DNA of 64,000 nt from DASPHG01 sp963748315 (GCA_963748315.1 CAVVIK010000005.1:186001-250000); one strand, 5' to 3'. Shown: positions 1 through 8,804, numbered from the stretch's first letter. Made by a program: numbers and translations. Notes: a model not told the origin generated them from the sequence alone.

Positions 1-1
1 C

Positions 2-1282
2 GGCGCGCTCGACCGCGACTCCGCCCTCGAGCGGGTCCGCGCCGGCGAGAGCCCGGCGCGCATCATCACCGATGCCGAGGAGCGCGACCACATGGACATC
101 GAGGGCGAGCCGCGCGCGAAGGTGATCAGCGTGAGCGACGGCGTCGTCCAGCGTGTGATCAAGAGCAAGCGCGGTCGCCGCATCGGCCTCGTCATCGAGG
201 ACTCGTACGGCAACCGCTTCAGCTACTACGGCATCCGCCGCATGGAGCGCGGCTTCGAGGTCTCCGGGCGCAAGAAGGGCGTCACCAAGTTCATCCGCCT
301 TCGCCGCAACGCGCAGGTGCCCGGCGGCACGCTGCTCGGCCGGCTCGGCCGTGACAAGCCCGTCCTCCGGTTCGGGATCCGCCCCGCCGGCGAGGACTCG
401 CCGCTCGTCGACCCGAAGCCCATGCTCGACGGCTGGCGTCTGCTCGAGCAGACCTCGGTGTATCGCCCGTCGGGCAAGAGCGTCCTTCACCCCGAGGACA
501 AGGAAGGCCAGCTCTCCATCGGGCAGGCGATCCTGCTCCCGAAGACGCTGCTCGCTCGCCGTGTGCTCGCCGACGCCCGAATCCAGATCTACTCCTGCGG
601 CCGCACGGACATCGAGATGGGGCGGATCGACCGGCGCGTCTTGGCTCTGCTCGTGTTCCTCGCCGAGAGCGGCATGAACCCGACCGTCACGTCGCTCCAG
701 TGCGGCCACGGCACCTACACGGCCTCCGGCAACGTCTCATACCACTCGATGGGCAGCGCGGTCGACATCGCCGCGATCAACGGCGTGCCGATCCTCGGCC
801 ACCAGGAACCCGGTGGTGTGACCGACCGCGCCGTGCGCGCGATCCTCACGCTTCAGGGCTCGATGGTCCCGGGCGAGCTGATCTCGCTGCTCGATCTGGG
901 CGGCCCGAGTTTCGCGATGGCCGACCACGCCGATCACATCCACGTCGGCTACCGCCCCGGCGTGGGAAATGCCCAGAGCGAAGGCGGGGACGTGGCGGGC
1001 GCCGCGACCGCGATCCTCGAAGGGAGCCAGTGGGACAAGGTCGTCGGCCACGTCGGCGCACTTCGCAACCCGCGGATCCAGGAGCGGATCGAGTGGCACG
1101 ACGCGGCCAACATGTCGTGCAAGTACAAGCGCGCGATGGCCGTGCAGGCCGCCCGCATTCAGACGAAGCCGCTCACGAGCATGGCTGACCTGGCGGCGGC
1201 GGAGAAGCCGCTGATCGAGGTCACCCAGCTCGAGCGGGACCCGCGCCCGTGCTTCGGGTTCGGCACGCCTGGCACGCTTTAG
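2..1282 (+). CDS. Secreted M15-like/M23-like peptidase, 5' end outside window
   Basis: The frame is open from the first bases of the window, so the true start lies upstream; the first internal ATG is at 92. The N-terminal part resembles a degenerate M23 (LytM-like) beta-sheet domain: a 'VISVSDGVVQ' strand and a 'YGNRFSYYGI' segment. The C-terminal part has D-Ala-D-Ala carboxypeptidase/M15-like zinc signatures: 'HSMGSAVDIA' (H..G..D) and 'HADHIHVGYRP' (HxH). Together these suggest a peptidoglycan-cleaving or remodelling enzyme working outside the membrane. The stop is 2 bp before the next gene, so both may be cotranscribed. Family identification is from motifs only; catalytic activity of the M23-like part is doubtful because its zinc ligands are not obvious. 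Confidence 0.7.
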   Translation, partial: GALDRDSALERVRAGESPARIITDAEERDHMDIEGEPRAKVISVSDGVVQRVIKSKRGRRIGLVIEDSYGNRFSYYGIRRMERGFEVSGRKKGVTKFIRLRRNAQVPGGTLLGRLGRDKPVLRFGIRPAGEDSPLVDPKPMLDGWRLLEQTSVYRPSGKSVLHPEDKEGQLSIGQAILLPKTLLARRVLADARIQIYSCGRTDIEMGRIDRRVLALLVFLAESGMNPTVTSLQCGHGTYTASGNVSYHSMGSAVDIAAINGVPILGHQEPGGVTDRAVRAILTLQGSMVPGELISLLDLGGPSFAMADHADHIHVGYRPGVGNAQSEGGDVAGAATAILEGSQWDKVVGHVGALRNPRIQERIEWHDAANMSCKYKRAMAVQAARIQTKPLTSMADLAAAEKPLIEVTQLERDPRPCFGFGTPGTL

Positions 1283-1284
1283 GC

Positions 1285-1783
1285 GTGGCCGACAAGCACG
1301 GCGCCGACATCGACCGGCTCTACTCGCTCCCGCTCGCGGAGTTCACACGCCGAGCGCGACGAGCTCGCGAAGCGGCTCCGCAAGGAGGGTGACGCCGACG
1401 CGGCGAACGCCGTCAAGGCGCTGAAGAAGCCGTCCGTCGCCGCATGGGCCGTGAACCAGGTTCAGCGCGATCGCCCGGACGAGGTGCGCGAGTTGATCGA
1501 CGTGACCGAGGAGCTACACCGCGTGTACAAGAAGCTCTCATCCGCCGGCGCGCGTGAGCGGCTCGAGGAGGCGGCCGAGATGCAGCGCAAGCTGATCCAG
1601 TCGCTCGTACGCTGCGCCTCGCAGCTGCTCGAGGCCGGAGGGCACGCGCCGAGCGATGCGACGCTGCAGAAGGTGGCCGACACGCTTCGCGCCGCGGCGC
1701 TCGACGCGGACGTCCGCGAGCAGCTTGCGCGTGGCCGGGTCGTGAAGGAACAGCGCGCGGCTGGGTTCGGGCCGCTCGGCTAG
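1285..1783 (+). CDS. Conserved hypothetical helical protein (frameshifted near 1350)
   Basis: A GTG at 1285 opens a frame reading VADKHGADIDRLYSLPLAEFT, which loses sense near 1350. A one-base shift there restores a continuous helical protein (ERDELAKRLRKEG..., then VNQVQRDRPDEV) ending at 1783. The extra base most likely lies in the 'ttcacacgccgagc' stretch. The protein is about 165 residues, charged and all-helical, with no membrane segment or recognised catalytic motif. I do not recognise a function. Its TAG stop is embedded in CTAG shared with the stop of the convergent def gene. Confidence 0.6.
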
Positions 1784-2290
1784 CGCTCGTAGTTCTTGCG
1801 CCTGAAGACGTCCGCGGAAAGCGAGTCGACGCGGTCGAGGAAGAGCAGCCCGTCGAGGTGGTCGATCTCGTGCTGCAGGCAGCGCGCCTCGAACGCCTCG
1901 CTCTCGACCGACACAGGGCTCGCCCTGAGGGTCGCGCGCCTCGACGCGGATGCGCGTCGCGCGCCTGACGTTCGCGGTCAGGTGGGGGATCGACAGGCAG
2001 CCCTCGCGCCCGACCTCGGCGCCCTCCGCCTCCACGACCACCGGGTTGACGAGCACGAGCAGACCGTTCTGAGTCGTGGCCTTCTTGTGACCGGTCACGT
2101 CCACCGCGACGATTCGGACGAGATGGTCGAGCTGCGGCGCGGCGAGGCCGACGCAGTGCCCGAACGACTCCATCGTGTCCACGATGTCGGTCGCGACCTC
2201 GGCGATCACGCCGCCATCGGCCGGTCCGAGCTCCCTCGCCTTGTGCTTCAGCGACGGGTGCGGGTAGCGAAGGACCTCGCGGACGGCCAC
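1780..2290 (-). CDS. def: Peptide deformylase (frameshifted near 1910)
   Basis: Removes the N-formyl group from nascent proteins. Visible signatures are motif 1 'CVGLAAPQ' (residues 46-53, with Cys where Gly is usual), motif 2 'EGCLS' (metal-ligand Cys98), and, after a one-base shift near 1905-1915, motif 3 'QHEIDHLDG' with the two metal His and catalytic Glu. The corrected protein ends ...FRRKNYER at 1780. The single open frame that starts at 2290 runs on past 1780 in the wrong frame, which shows the indel. Length of about 170 residues is normal for deformylase. It lies 6 bp after the ACT-domain gene on the same strand. Confidence 0.85.
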
Positions 2291-2296
2291 CGCGGC

Positions 2297-2839
2297 CTAG
2301 AGCGCCTCCGCCTCGACCGCGCGAACGCTCACGTCGAGCCGCTCGCGTTCCGCGACCTCCCGCAGCTCGGCCTCGAGCCGGTCGGGCGCGACGTCCTGAG
2401 GCAGGTCGACCTCCATCATCATCACGTAGAGCGGCTGCTCGCCCTCCTCCTCGACGAGATGCGTCGCGACGTCGATCACGTTCACCCCCATGTCGGCGAG
2501 GGCGCTGGCGACCGAGTGGACGATCCCCGGGTGGTCGGCCCCGTAGACCGTGACGATGTGCGACGCCTCCGGCCGTGCCAGGCCGTGCTCGTCGGGGACC
2601 TCTTCGAGGGTGAGTGCCCCGAGCCCGAGCCGGCTGCGCGTCTCCTCGAGCTCGCCACTGAGCGCGCCGGCGTCCGCATCGGGCGGCGTGGAGACGATCA
2701 GCATCATCGTGAAGTGGCCGCCGAGGATCGCCATGCGCGAGTCCTCGATGTTCGCGCCGTGCCGGAGGAGCGCCCCGCTCACGCCCGCGACGATGCCGGG
2801 GCGGTCGCGTCCGATCGCCGAGAGTGCGAACCGCGCCAC
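2297..2839 (-). CDS. Tandem ACT-domain protein, GcvR-like
   Basis: 181 residues with two ACT domains: 'FALSAIGRDRPGIVAGVSGAL' at the N-terminus and 'VTVYGADHPGIVHSVASALADMGVN' around the middle. This is the architecture of glycine cleavage system repressor (GcvR)-type and formyltetrahydrofolate-linked ACT proteins, which sense amino acids. The GTG at 2837-2839 is chosen because it directly starts the first ACT strand and sits 7 nt after a TAGTCT box; a longer open frame upstream runs into the divergent phosphoesterase gene. A def gene follows on the same strand. The ligand is not known. Confidence 0.75.
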   Translation of the reverse strand: MARFALSAIGRDRPGIVAGVSGALLRHGANIEDSRMAILGGHFTMMLIVSTPPDADAGALSGELEETRSRLGLGALTLEEVPDEHGLARPEASHIVTVYGADHPGIVHSVASALADMGVNVIDVATHLVEEEGEQPLYVMMMEVDLPQDVAPDRLEAELREVAERERLDVSVRAVEAEAL

Positions 2840-2846
2840 GCTTACG

Positions 2847-2856
2847 AGACTATTCC
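2847..2856. promoter_or_regulatory. Divergent leaderless promoter, shared TA
   Basis: On the minus strand TAGTCT (2852-2847) lies 7 nt before the GTG of the ACT gene. On the plus strand TATTCC (2851-2856, one mismatch to TAnnnT) lies 6 nt before the ATG at 2863. The boxes overlap at the TA at 2851-2852. The whole intergenic space is 23 bp, leaving no room for separate leaders. Confidence 0.5.
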
Positions 2857-2862
2857 AGCCAG

Positions 2863-3534
2863 ATGACGCTCGGACTGCTCTACGACGTCCACGGGAACCT
2901 GCCCGCCCTCGAGGCCGTCCTCGCCGACGCGAGCGACGTGGATGCGTGGCTCCTCGGCGGCGACTACGCGCTGTTCGGCGCATGGCCGCGCGAGACGGTG
3001 GAACGCCTGCGCGCGCTCGACGCACGCTGGATCCGCGGCAACGGCGAGCGCTGGACCGCGGATCCCACTGATGCGCCCGGCCCAGTGCTGGGCGCGATCG
3101 AGCGCTGCCGCGAGCTACTCGGCGACGACCTCGTCTCCGAGCTTGCGGCGCTGCCCGAGAGCCTCGCCGACGGAGAGACCCTCTACTGCCACGGCTCGCC
3201 CGTGTCGGACGTGCAGAGCTTCATGCCGGAGCCCGCGCCGGGGGAGGAGGACCTGATGGGATCCGTCTCGAGCGGACGGCTCGTGTTCGGCCACACGCAC
3301 CTGGCGTTCGCGCGGACCGGGCCGGACGGCGTCGAGCTGGTCAACCCGGGCAGCGTGGGCATGCCGTTCGACGGCGACCATCGTGCGGCCTACGCGGTCG
3401 TTCGCGACGGCGCCGTCGAGCATCGCCGCGTCGCCTACGACCACCAGGCGAGCGCGGACGCGATCCGCGAGCGCATCGGCGAGGCGGGTGAGCAGGCTGC
3501 GCTGCGCGTCGAACAGGCAAGCTTCGCGACATGA
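2863..3534 (+). CDS. Calcineurin-like phosphoesterase (YfcE/MJ0936 type)
   Basis: 223-residue cytoplasmic metallophosphoesterase. All five family motifs are visible in order: DVHGN (residues 8-12), GGDYALFG, GNGER (GNHD/E position), CHGSP, and GHTH followed by NPGSVG. These ligate the dinuclear metal centre of small phosphodiesterases. The start ATG at 2863 begins 'MTLGLLYDVHGN', placing the first motif where the family has it; an upstream in-frame ATG at 2824 would overlap the divergent gene. The stop overlaps the ATG of the MBL-fold gene (ATGA), so both are translationally coupled. Substrate unknown. Confidence 0.85.
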   Translation: MTLGLLYDVHGNLPALEAVLADASDVDAWLLGGDYALFGAWPRETVERLRALDARWIRGNGERWTADPTDAPGPVLGAIERCRELLGDDLVSELAALPESLADGETLYCHGSPVSDVQSFMPEPAPGEEDLMGSVSSGRLVFGHTHLAFARTGPDGVELVNPGSVGMPFDGDHRAAYAVVRDGAVEHRRVAYDHQASADAIRERIGEAGEQAALRVEQASFAT

Positions 3535-4271
3535 TCATCGAACGCTCACTCCATCCTGACTGGCTCTCGAACACCTACCTCGTCGGCGACGAGTCGGGCG
3601 GCAAGGCCGTCGCGATCGACGCCGGCGGGCCATCGCGCCCGCTGATGGAGAAGGCCGAGGCGGAGGGGCTCGAGGTGACGCACCTCCTGCTGACCCACCA
3701 CCACGGCGACCACGTCGTCGAGGCGCAGGCGTGGAAGGACCGCTTCGGTGCGCGCGTGCTCGCGCATCCGCTCGAGGCGGAGCGGGTCGAGACATGCGAC
3801 GGCACGATCGACCCGGGGGAGGAGCTGTCGGTCGGCGGCCTCACGATCGTCGGCCTGCACACCCCGGGACACACCGACGGGATGCTCAACTTCCGCGTCA
3901 ACGACGACGACGTCTTCACGGGCGACACGCTCTTCAAGGGGTCGGTCGGCGGCGTGAAGGCGCCTCATTCGACCTCGTACGACGACCTCAAGACGTCGAT
4001 CATGGACGTGCTGATGGGGCTGCCGCACGAGACGCGCCTGCACCCCGGCCACACCGACCCGACGACGGTCGGCGATGAATGGGAGCAGAACGCGTTCGTG
4101 CGCGTATGGCGCGGGCTCGACCCGGAGGGGTCGGAGTCCTGCACCGTGTGGGAGCGCGAGGCGACGCTCGTCCTATGGGCGCCCGACTACGACGGCGGCC
4201 ACAAGGCCTGGATCCGCTGGGCGGACTCAGGCGAGGACGACATCGTGCCGGGCTCCCAGGTCGAGCGCTAG
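3531..4271 (+). CDS. MBL-fold metallohydrolase (glyoxalase II-like)
   Basis: 246 residues with the metallo-beta-lactamase signature THHHGDH (residues 55-61), the later ligand His in 'HTPGHTDG', the bridging Asp in 'FTGDTLF', and 'HPGHTDPTT' near the C-terminus. This matches hydroxyacylglutathione-hydrolase-like thioesterases that use two zinc or iron ions. The C-terminal 40 residues, rich in Trp and Asp, are an extension beyond the core. It overlaps the preceding phosphoesterase by 4 bp. True substrate cannot be told from sequence. Confidence 0.8.
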   Translation: MIIERSLHPDWLSNTYLVGDESGGKAVAIDAGGPSRPLMEKAEAEGLEVTHLLLTHHHGDHVVEAQAWKDRFGARVLAHPLEAERVETCDGTIDPGEELSVGGLTIVGLHTPGHTDGMLNFRVNDDDVFTGDTLFKGSVGGVKAPHSTSYDDLKTSIMDVLMGLPHETRLHPGHTDPTTVGDEWEQNAFVRVWRGLDPEGSESCTVWEREATLVLWAPDYDGGHKAWIRWADSGEDDIVPGSQVER

Positions 4272-4278
4272 CGGCGGG

Positions 4279-4737
4279 TTACTGGCCGCAGACGGGCCAC
4301 TGGCCCGGGCCGGACTGCGCGTACAGCATCGCGGCGCGCATGTCCTGCTCGGCCTCGGGTGCCTGCGAGGGCAGCCCGCTGCCGCCCATCGCGGCCCACG
4401 TCTCGACCGAGAACTGGTACTTGCCGTGGTACGTCCCGTCGGCGCTAACGGCCGTCGGGTCGCCACCGGACTCGCACGCGGCGATCGCCTCGAGCTGAGG
4501 CGGGATCGCGACGGCGGGCGCGGCCGCCGCCTGGCGCTTCTCGCGCTTCTCGGCGACACGGCGTTCGACGGCGCGCTTCGCGGTGCGCGCGTCATCCAGC
4601 AGGTCTGCCTGCTGGCGCGCGTTGCGCTGCGCATCCTCGGCGAAATCGAGCCCGGTCGAAGCCGTCTGTGCGAGCACGACCGGTATGGGCGCTGCAATGG
4701 CACCCGCGACGAGCACGGGCGCAAGCAAGCGGCGCAT
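4279..4737 (-). CDS. Secreted transglycosylase-like protein, Rpf-related
   Basis: 152 residues. Residues 1-23 form a signal peptide (MRRLLAPVLVAGAIAAPIPVVLA). A charged helical linker rich in K, R and A follows (about 35-72), then a resuscitation-promoting-factor/lysozyme-like domain: 'AIAACESGGDPTAV' with likely catalytic Glu89, then 'GTYHGKYQFSVETW' and the C-terminal 'QSGPGQWPVCG' typical of actinobacterial Rpf/transglycosylase domains. It probably cleaves peptidoglycan outside the cell. The start at 4737 is preferred over an upstream ATG because it has GGAGG upstream and begins the signal peptide. Its 5' side is a long structured non-coding stretch. Confidence 0.8.
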   Translation of the reverse strand: MRRLLAPVLVAGAIAAPIPVVLAQTASTGLDFAEDAQRNARQQADLLDDARTAKRAVERRVAEKREKRQAAAAPAVAIPPQLEAIAACESGGDPTAVSADGTYHGKYQFSVETWAAMGGSGLPSQAPEAEQDMRAAMLYAQSGPGQWPVCGQ

Positions 4738-4939
4738 GGATTCACTTACCTCCAGCGTCGGGTGCTGTCTCCTGCCTCGCTCCGCTAGGGAGCGGCCTTG
4801 GCGCCGGCCGCGGCTGTCAGGCAACGAAGACCGGCGACGCGAACACAGGTTCGCAGCAGGCCACGTACCCTCCTGTGGCCGCGGTCACACATCTGTGTGC
4901 GCTCGCTCACACAACACGCCCGCGGCTACGCTGGCGCGC
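4738..4939 (-). promoter_or_regulatory. Long structured 5' region of the Rpf-like gene
   Basis: About 200 bp without a gene. Read on the minus strand toward the transglycosylase it contains hairpins: GCGAAC/GTTCGC (4836-4852), CCGCT/AGCGG around 4780-4795, and AGC/GCT just before GGAGG. In other actinobacteria rpf genes are often under a c-di-AMP (ydaO) riboswitch, but the conserved ydaO core is not visible here. I record it as a possible RNA-level control region only. The right end carries the TACGCT box of the divergent glycosyltransferase. Confidence 0.3.
4927..4932 (+). promoter_or_regulatory. -10-like TACGCT, leaderless start of GT4 gene
   Basis: TACGCT ends 7 nt before the GTG at 4940; no Shine-Dalgarno is present. 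Confidence 0.45.
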
Positions 4940-6090
4940 GTGAGCGCCACGCTGCTGCCGATCGATGCCGGGCAACGACCGCTCGACGACCACCTCGAGG
5001 TCGCCGGCGCGGACGCGATCGAGCGCATCCGCACGGCCGCCGAGCCGCTCTCGGGCGCCTCGCTCCTGTGCCTCACGGCGACCGACGCCGCAGGGTCGCA
5101 GGCGCCTAACTACCTGCGCTCGCTCCTGCCGCTGATGGCAGATTTGGGAATCGAGATCCACTGGCGCGCTCTCGGTGGCGGGTCGCACGGCACCGTCGGC
5201 GCATGGCTCGAGCAGGCGCTCGGCGGAGCGGAGTTCGCCGCGTCCGAGAGCGATTGGGCCGAATGGGTCGAGGAGAGCGCGCGCGCCGTAGAGCCCGAGC
5301 TCGACAGCGCGGATGCGGTGATCGTCCACGACGCCGCGGCGCTGGGGGCCGTCGCCGCCGCAGCCTCCGGCAAGCCGAGGTGCGCCTGGAGCCGGCACGA
5401 GGACGCCTCCGCGCCCGATCCGCTGGCCGCCGAGCGGCTCGAGCGAGCTGCTTGCCGACGTGCGGGTCGAGGACATCGCCGCCGGCCACGGACCCGCTCG
5501 GGCCGCGCAACCACGACCTGCCGCGGAAGCTCTCCGGGCAGGTGCTGCGCTCGCTCGGGGTCGACCTGTCGCGCCCGTACGTCTGCCAGACGGGGACGAT
5601 CGACCGCTGGACCGACCCGCACACGGCGATCGACGCCTTCGATCTGCTGAAGGACGCGCTGCCCGAGCTGCAGCTCGTCATCGCCGGCGCGCTGCCGGGC
5701 GAGGGCGCCGGCGACATGCGGATCGCGAAGGAGGTCGACGACTACGCCGAGGGCCGCGCGGACGTGCACGTCAAGACCGGCTACGGCGGGGTCGGAAACG
5801 TGGAGCTGAACGCCCTCCAGCGGATCGCGCGCGCCGGCCTGTCGCTGCGGCTGCGCGCCGGACTGAGTGTCGACCAGCTCGAGACGTGGTGGAAGGGCAC
5901 GCCCGTCGTGGACGACGCGGACGCCGCCACTATCGCGGAACGCGTCGAGGAGCTGGTGCGCGATCCCGGGCTCGCCGTCGAGCTTGGAGCCAAGGGCCGC
6001 GCCCGCGTCCGGGAGCGGCACCTGATCACGCACGCGCTCGAGGATGAGCTCCGATTGGCGGGATCGCTGCTCGGTACGGTGGCCCGGTGA
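4940..6090 (+). CDS. GT4 glycosyltransferase, trehalose-synthase (TreT)-like (two frameshifts)
   Basis: Starts GTG 4940 (VSATLLPIDAGQRPL). Translated in pieces it gives an N-terminal Rossmann half ('LCLTATDAAGSQAPNYLRSLLPLMADLGIEI', 'DAVIVHDAAALG'), then after shifts near 5440 and 5490 'DPLGPRNHDLP' and a C-terminal half ('VCQTGTIDRWTDPHTAIDAF', 'LVIAGALPG', 'RADVHVKTGYGG'). The motif resembling DPL-x-P-K-N-x-x-L and the overall layout recall the GT4 TreT/trehalose phosphorylase group, which joins NDP-glucose and glucose. Both indels are in GC-rich runs, and each side is well conserved, so the gene is probably intact in the organism. Its stop overlaps the thrS GTG. Confidence 0.6.
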
Positions 6091-8004
6091 AGATCCTCCT
6101 GCCCGACGACACCGCCCTCGAGCTCGACGAGGGCGCGAGCGGGGAGGACGCCGCCCGCGCGATCGGCGAGGGGCTCGCCCGCGCCGCGCTCGCGGTGAAG
6201 GTGGACGGCGAGCTGCGCGACCTGGCCCGGCCGCTCCACGACGGCGCCCGGATCGAGATCGTCACCCAGAAGAGCCCCGAGTCGCTCGAGCTGATCCGTC
6301 ACGACGCCGCGCACGTGCTCGCCACCGCCGTCCGCGAGCTGTATCCGGGGACGAAGATCTCGATCGGCCCACCGATCGACACCGGCTTCTACTACGACTT
6401 CGAGTTCCCCGAGGGCGTCAAGGTCTCGGAGGACGACTTCGAGCGCATCGAGCAGAAGATGCGCGAGCACGTGAAGGCCGCCGAGCCGTTCGAGCGCGAG
6501 GACGTGCCGGCGCAGGACGCCCTGAAGCGGTTCCTCGAGGAGGGTGAGGACTACAAGGTCGAGCTGATCGAGGACCTGATCAAGGGTGGCGAGGACACGG
6601 TGTCGCTTTACACCAATGGCCCGTTCACAGACCTGTGCCGCGGCCCGCACGCGCCGACGACGAAGACGGTGAAGGCGTTCAAGCTCGAGTCGGTCGCCGG
6701 TGCCTACTGGCGCGGCGACTCCGACCGCCAGATGCTGACGCGGATCTACGGGACGGCGTTCCATTCGAAGGACGAGCTCGAAGAGCACATGGAACGGCTC
6801 GAGCAGGCTCGCGCGCGCGACCACCGCAAGCTCGGAAGGGAGCTCGACCTCTTCCTCTTCAGCGAGCTATCGCCCGGGTCGCCGTTCTGGCAGCCGCGCG
6901 GCATGGCCGTCTGGAACGAGCTGACCGACATGTGGCGGAAGGAGAACGTCGACCGCGGCTACCGCGAGGTGAAGACACCGATCCTCTACGACGTCGAGCT
7001 CTGGAAGCAGTCCGGCCACTGGGACGTCTACCGCGAGAACATGTACTTCACGGAGGTCGAGGACAACCCCATGGGCCTGAAGCCCATGAACTGCCCGGCG
7101 CACGTGCAGATCTACAAGTCCGAGCGGCGCTCATACCGCGACCTCCCGATCCGCTACGCAGAGCAGGGCCTGGTTCACCGGCACGAGCCGAGCGGCACGC
7201 TGCACGGGCTGCTGCGCGTCCGCCACATCACCCAGGACGACGCGCACATCTTCTGCACCGAGGAGCAGATCCCGGAAGAGGTGCAGCGTTGCCTCGACTT
7301 CGGCTTCGCGATCTACGACATGTTCGGGTTCGAGCCGCGGCTCGAGCTCTCGACGCGGCCGGACAAGCGCGTCGGCACGGAGGACATGTGGGACCGCGCG
7401 GAGGCGGCGCTCGAGAAGGCGCTCGTCGACAAGGGGCTCGAGTTCGAGCTGAACGAGGGCGACGGCGCGTTCTACGGCCCGAAGATAGACCTCCACATGA
7501 CCGACTCGATCGGGCGCTCGTGGCAGCTCGGCACGGTCCAGCTCGACTACTTCATGCCGGACCAGTTCGAGCTGACCTATCAGGGCGCGGACAACGCCGA
7601 TCACCGCCCGGTGATGATCCATCGCGCGCTGATGGGGAGCTTCGAGCGCTTCATAGGGATCCTCATCGAGCACTACGCCGGCGAGTTCCCGCTCTGGCTC
7701 GCGCCGCTGCAGGCGCTGATCCTGCCGATCGCCGACCGCCATATCGATTACGCGCGCGCAGGTCGAGCGCGACGCTCGCCGACGCCGGCATCCGGGCCGA
7801 GGTCGACGATCGCGCGGAGTCGGTCGGCAAGAAGATCCGCGAGGGCGAGCTGCGCGAAGGCGCCCTACATGCTGGTCGTGGGCGACGCCGAAGTGGAGAA
7901 GAAGCGAGGTCGCCGTTCGCCGCCACCGCGAGGGCGACCAGGGCAGCCGCTCCCTCGACGAGCTCGTCGAGGCGCTGCGCGACGAGGTGGCCTCCCGCCG
8001 CTGA
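6087..8004 (+). CDS. thrS: Threonyl-tRNA synthetase (3' end frameshifted)
   Basis: Charges tRNA-Thr. Domain order is complete: TGS domain (1-60), editing/SAD domain with 'HDAAHVLATAV' and 'YYDFEF', class II catalytic core ('KPMNCPAHVQIYK', 'YAEQGLVHRHEPSGTLHGLLRVR', 'FYGPKIDLHMTDSIGRSWQLGTVQLD'), and the anticodon-binding domain. The last domain is broken by about four small indels between 7757 and 7915; re-joining frames gives 'GIRAEVDDRAESVGKKIREGEL', 'APYMLVVGD' and an end 'DEVASRR' at 8002-8004. As thrS is essential, these are almost surely sequence errors. GTG start at 6087 overlaps the previous stop (GTGA). Confidence 0.92.
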
Positions 8005-8032
8005 CGCTCAACGACGTGGGTCTCGACGGGGC

Positions 8033-8038
8033 TATACT
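8033..8038 (+). promoter_or_regulatory. -10-like TATACT upstream of infC
   Basis: A strong TATACT lies just after thrS and 9 nt before a short ORF start at 8048. It is the likeliest promoter of the infC transcript. Confidence 0.45.
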
Positions 8039-8047
8039 CGCCGACGA

Positions 8048-8086
8048 ATGAGGTGCCCTTACAACGACGAGCCCAGCCGCCGCTGA
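8048..8086 (+). CDS. Possible 12-residue leader peptide before infC
   Basis: ATG 8048 to TGA 8086 encodes MRCPYNDEPSRR. It begins 9 nt after TATACT, the same geometry as leaderless genes in this window, and lies 47 bp before infC. The following 46 nt hold a pyrimidine-rich stretch and no other ORF. It could be an attenuation-type leader or chance. No conservation can be tested here. Confidence 0.25.
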   Translation: MRCPYNDEPSRR

Positions 8087-8132
8087 GCACGCGCGCCCTC
8101 TCATCTTCCCGGACCTGCCTCTTGTCTAGCTA

Positions 8133-8804
8133 GTGCCGATACCGCGCAGGTTCGATCGGACCCCGCCCGAGCGGGATACCACGCGCGTGAACGAGCGGAT
8201 CCGGGTGCCGCAGGTGCGGCTGATCTCGGAGACCGGCGATCAGGTCGGAGTGATCCCGACGGAGCAGGCGCTCAGGTACGCGCAGGAACGCGACCTCGAT
8301 CTCGTCGAGGTCGCCGCCGACGCGCGGCCGCCCGTCTGCCGCGTCCTCGACTACTCGAAGTACAAGTACGAGCAGGACCAGAAGGCGAAGGCCGCGCGCA
8401 AGCACCAGCAGCAGGTGACGATCCGCGAGATGAAGCTGCGGCCGAAGATCGCCACGCACGACTACGAGACGAAGAAGGGCCACGTCCGCCGCTTCCTCGA
8501 CAACGGCGACAAGGTCAAGGTCACGATCATGTTCCGCGGCCGGGAGACCACTCACCCCGAGCGCGGCGAGCAACTCCTCATGCGGCTGGCCGAGGACGTC
8601 GAGGACCTCGGCACGGTCGAGCAGCGGCCGTCACTCGACGGGCGCAACATGACCATGGTCATGAACCCGCTGAAGGCGAAGGAGCGCAAGCACCACGACG
8701 GCGACAGGAAGAGCAAGGGGAAGCGCGGCGAGGCCGCGGAGGAGGAGAAGGCCACGCCGGCTGCCGAGGAGGCGCCGGCCGAGGCCGAGGCCGAGGCCAG
8801 CTAG
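8133..8804 (+). CDS. infC: Translation initiation factor IF-3
   Basis: 223 residues. N-terminal domain 'RVNERIRVPQVRLISETG', linker helix rich in K and Q ('SKYKYEQDQKAKAARK'), and C-terminal domain 'KLRPKIATHDYETKKGHVRRFL' with 'KVKVTIMFRGRE' are classic IF-3. It binds the 30S subunit and checks start-codon pairing. A roughly 40-residue tail rich in K, E and A follows the core, as in many actinobacteria. GTG 8133 lacks a Shine-Dalgarno; GTG 8187 (VNERIRV) or a nonstandard codon are alternatives, and infC is known for unusual starts. The stop shares CTAG with the convergent secreted-protein gene, which separates infC from rpmI-rplT. Confidence 0.92.
   Translation: MPIPRRFDRTPPERDTTRVNERIRVPQVRLISETGDQVGVIPTEQALRYAQERDLDLVEVAADARPPVCRVLDYSKYKYEQDQKAKAARKHQQQVTIREMKLRPKIATHDYETKKGHVRRFLDNGDKVKVTIMFRGRETTHPERGEQLLMRLAEDVEDLGTVEQRPSLDGRNMTMVMNPLKAKERKHHDGDRKSKGKRGEAAEEEKATPAAEEAPAEAEAEAS

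Noticed and set aside
4738..4939. ydaO (c-di-AMP) riboswitch
   Set aside because: Conserved core sequences of ydaO could not be found; only unspecific hairpins are present.
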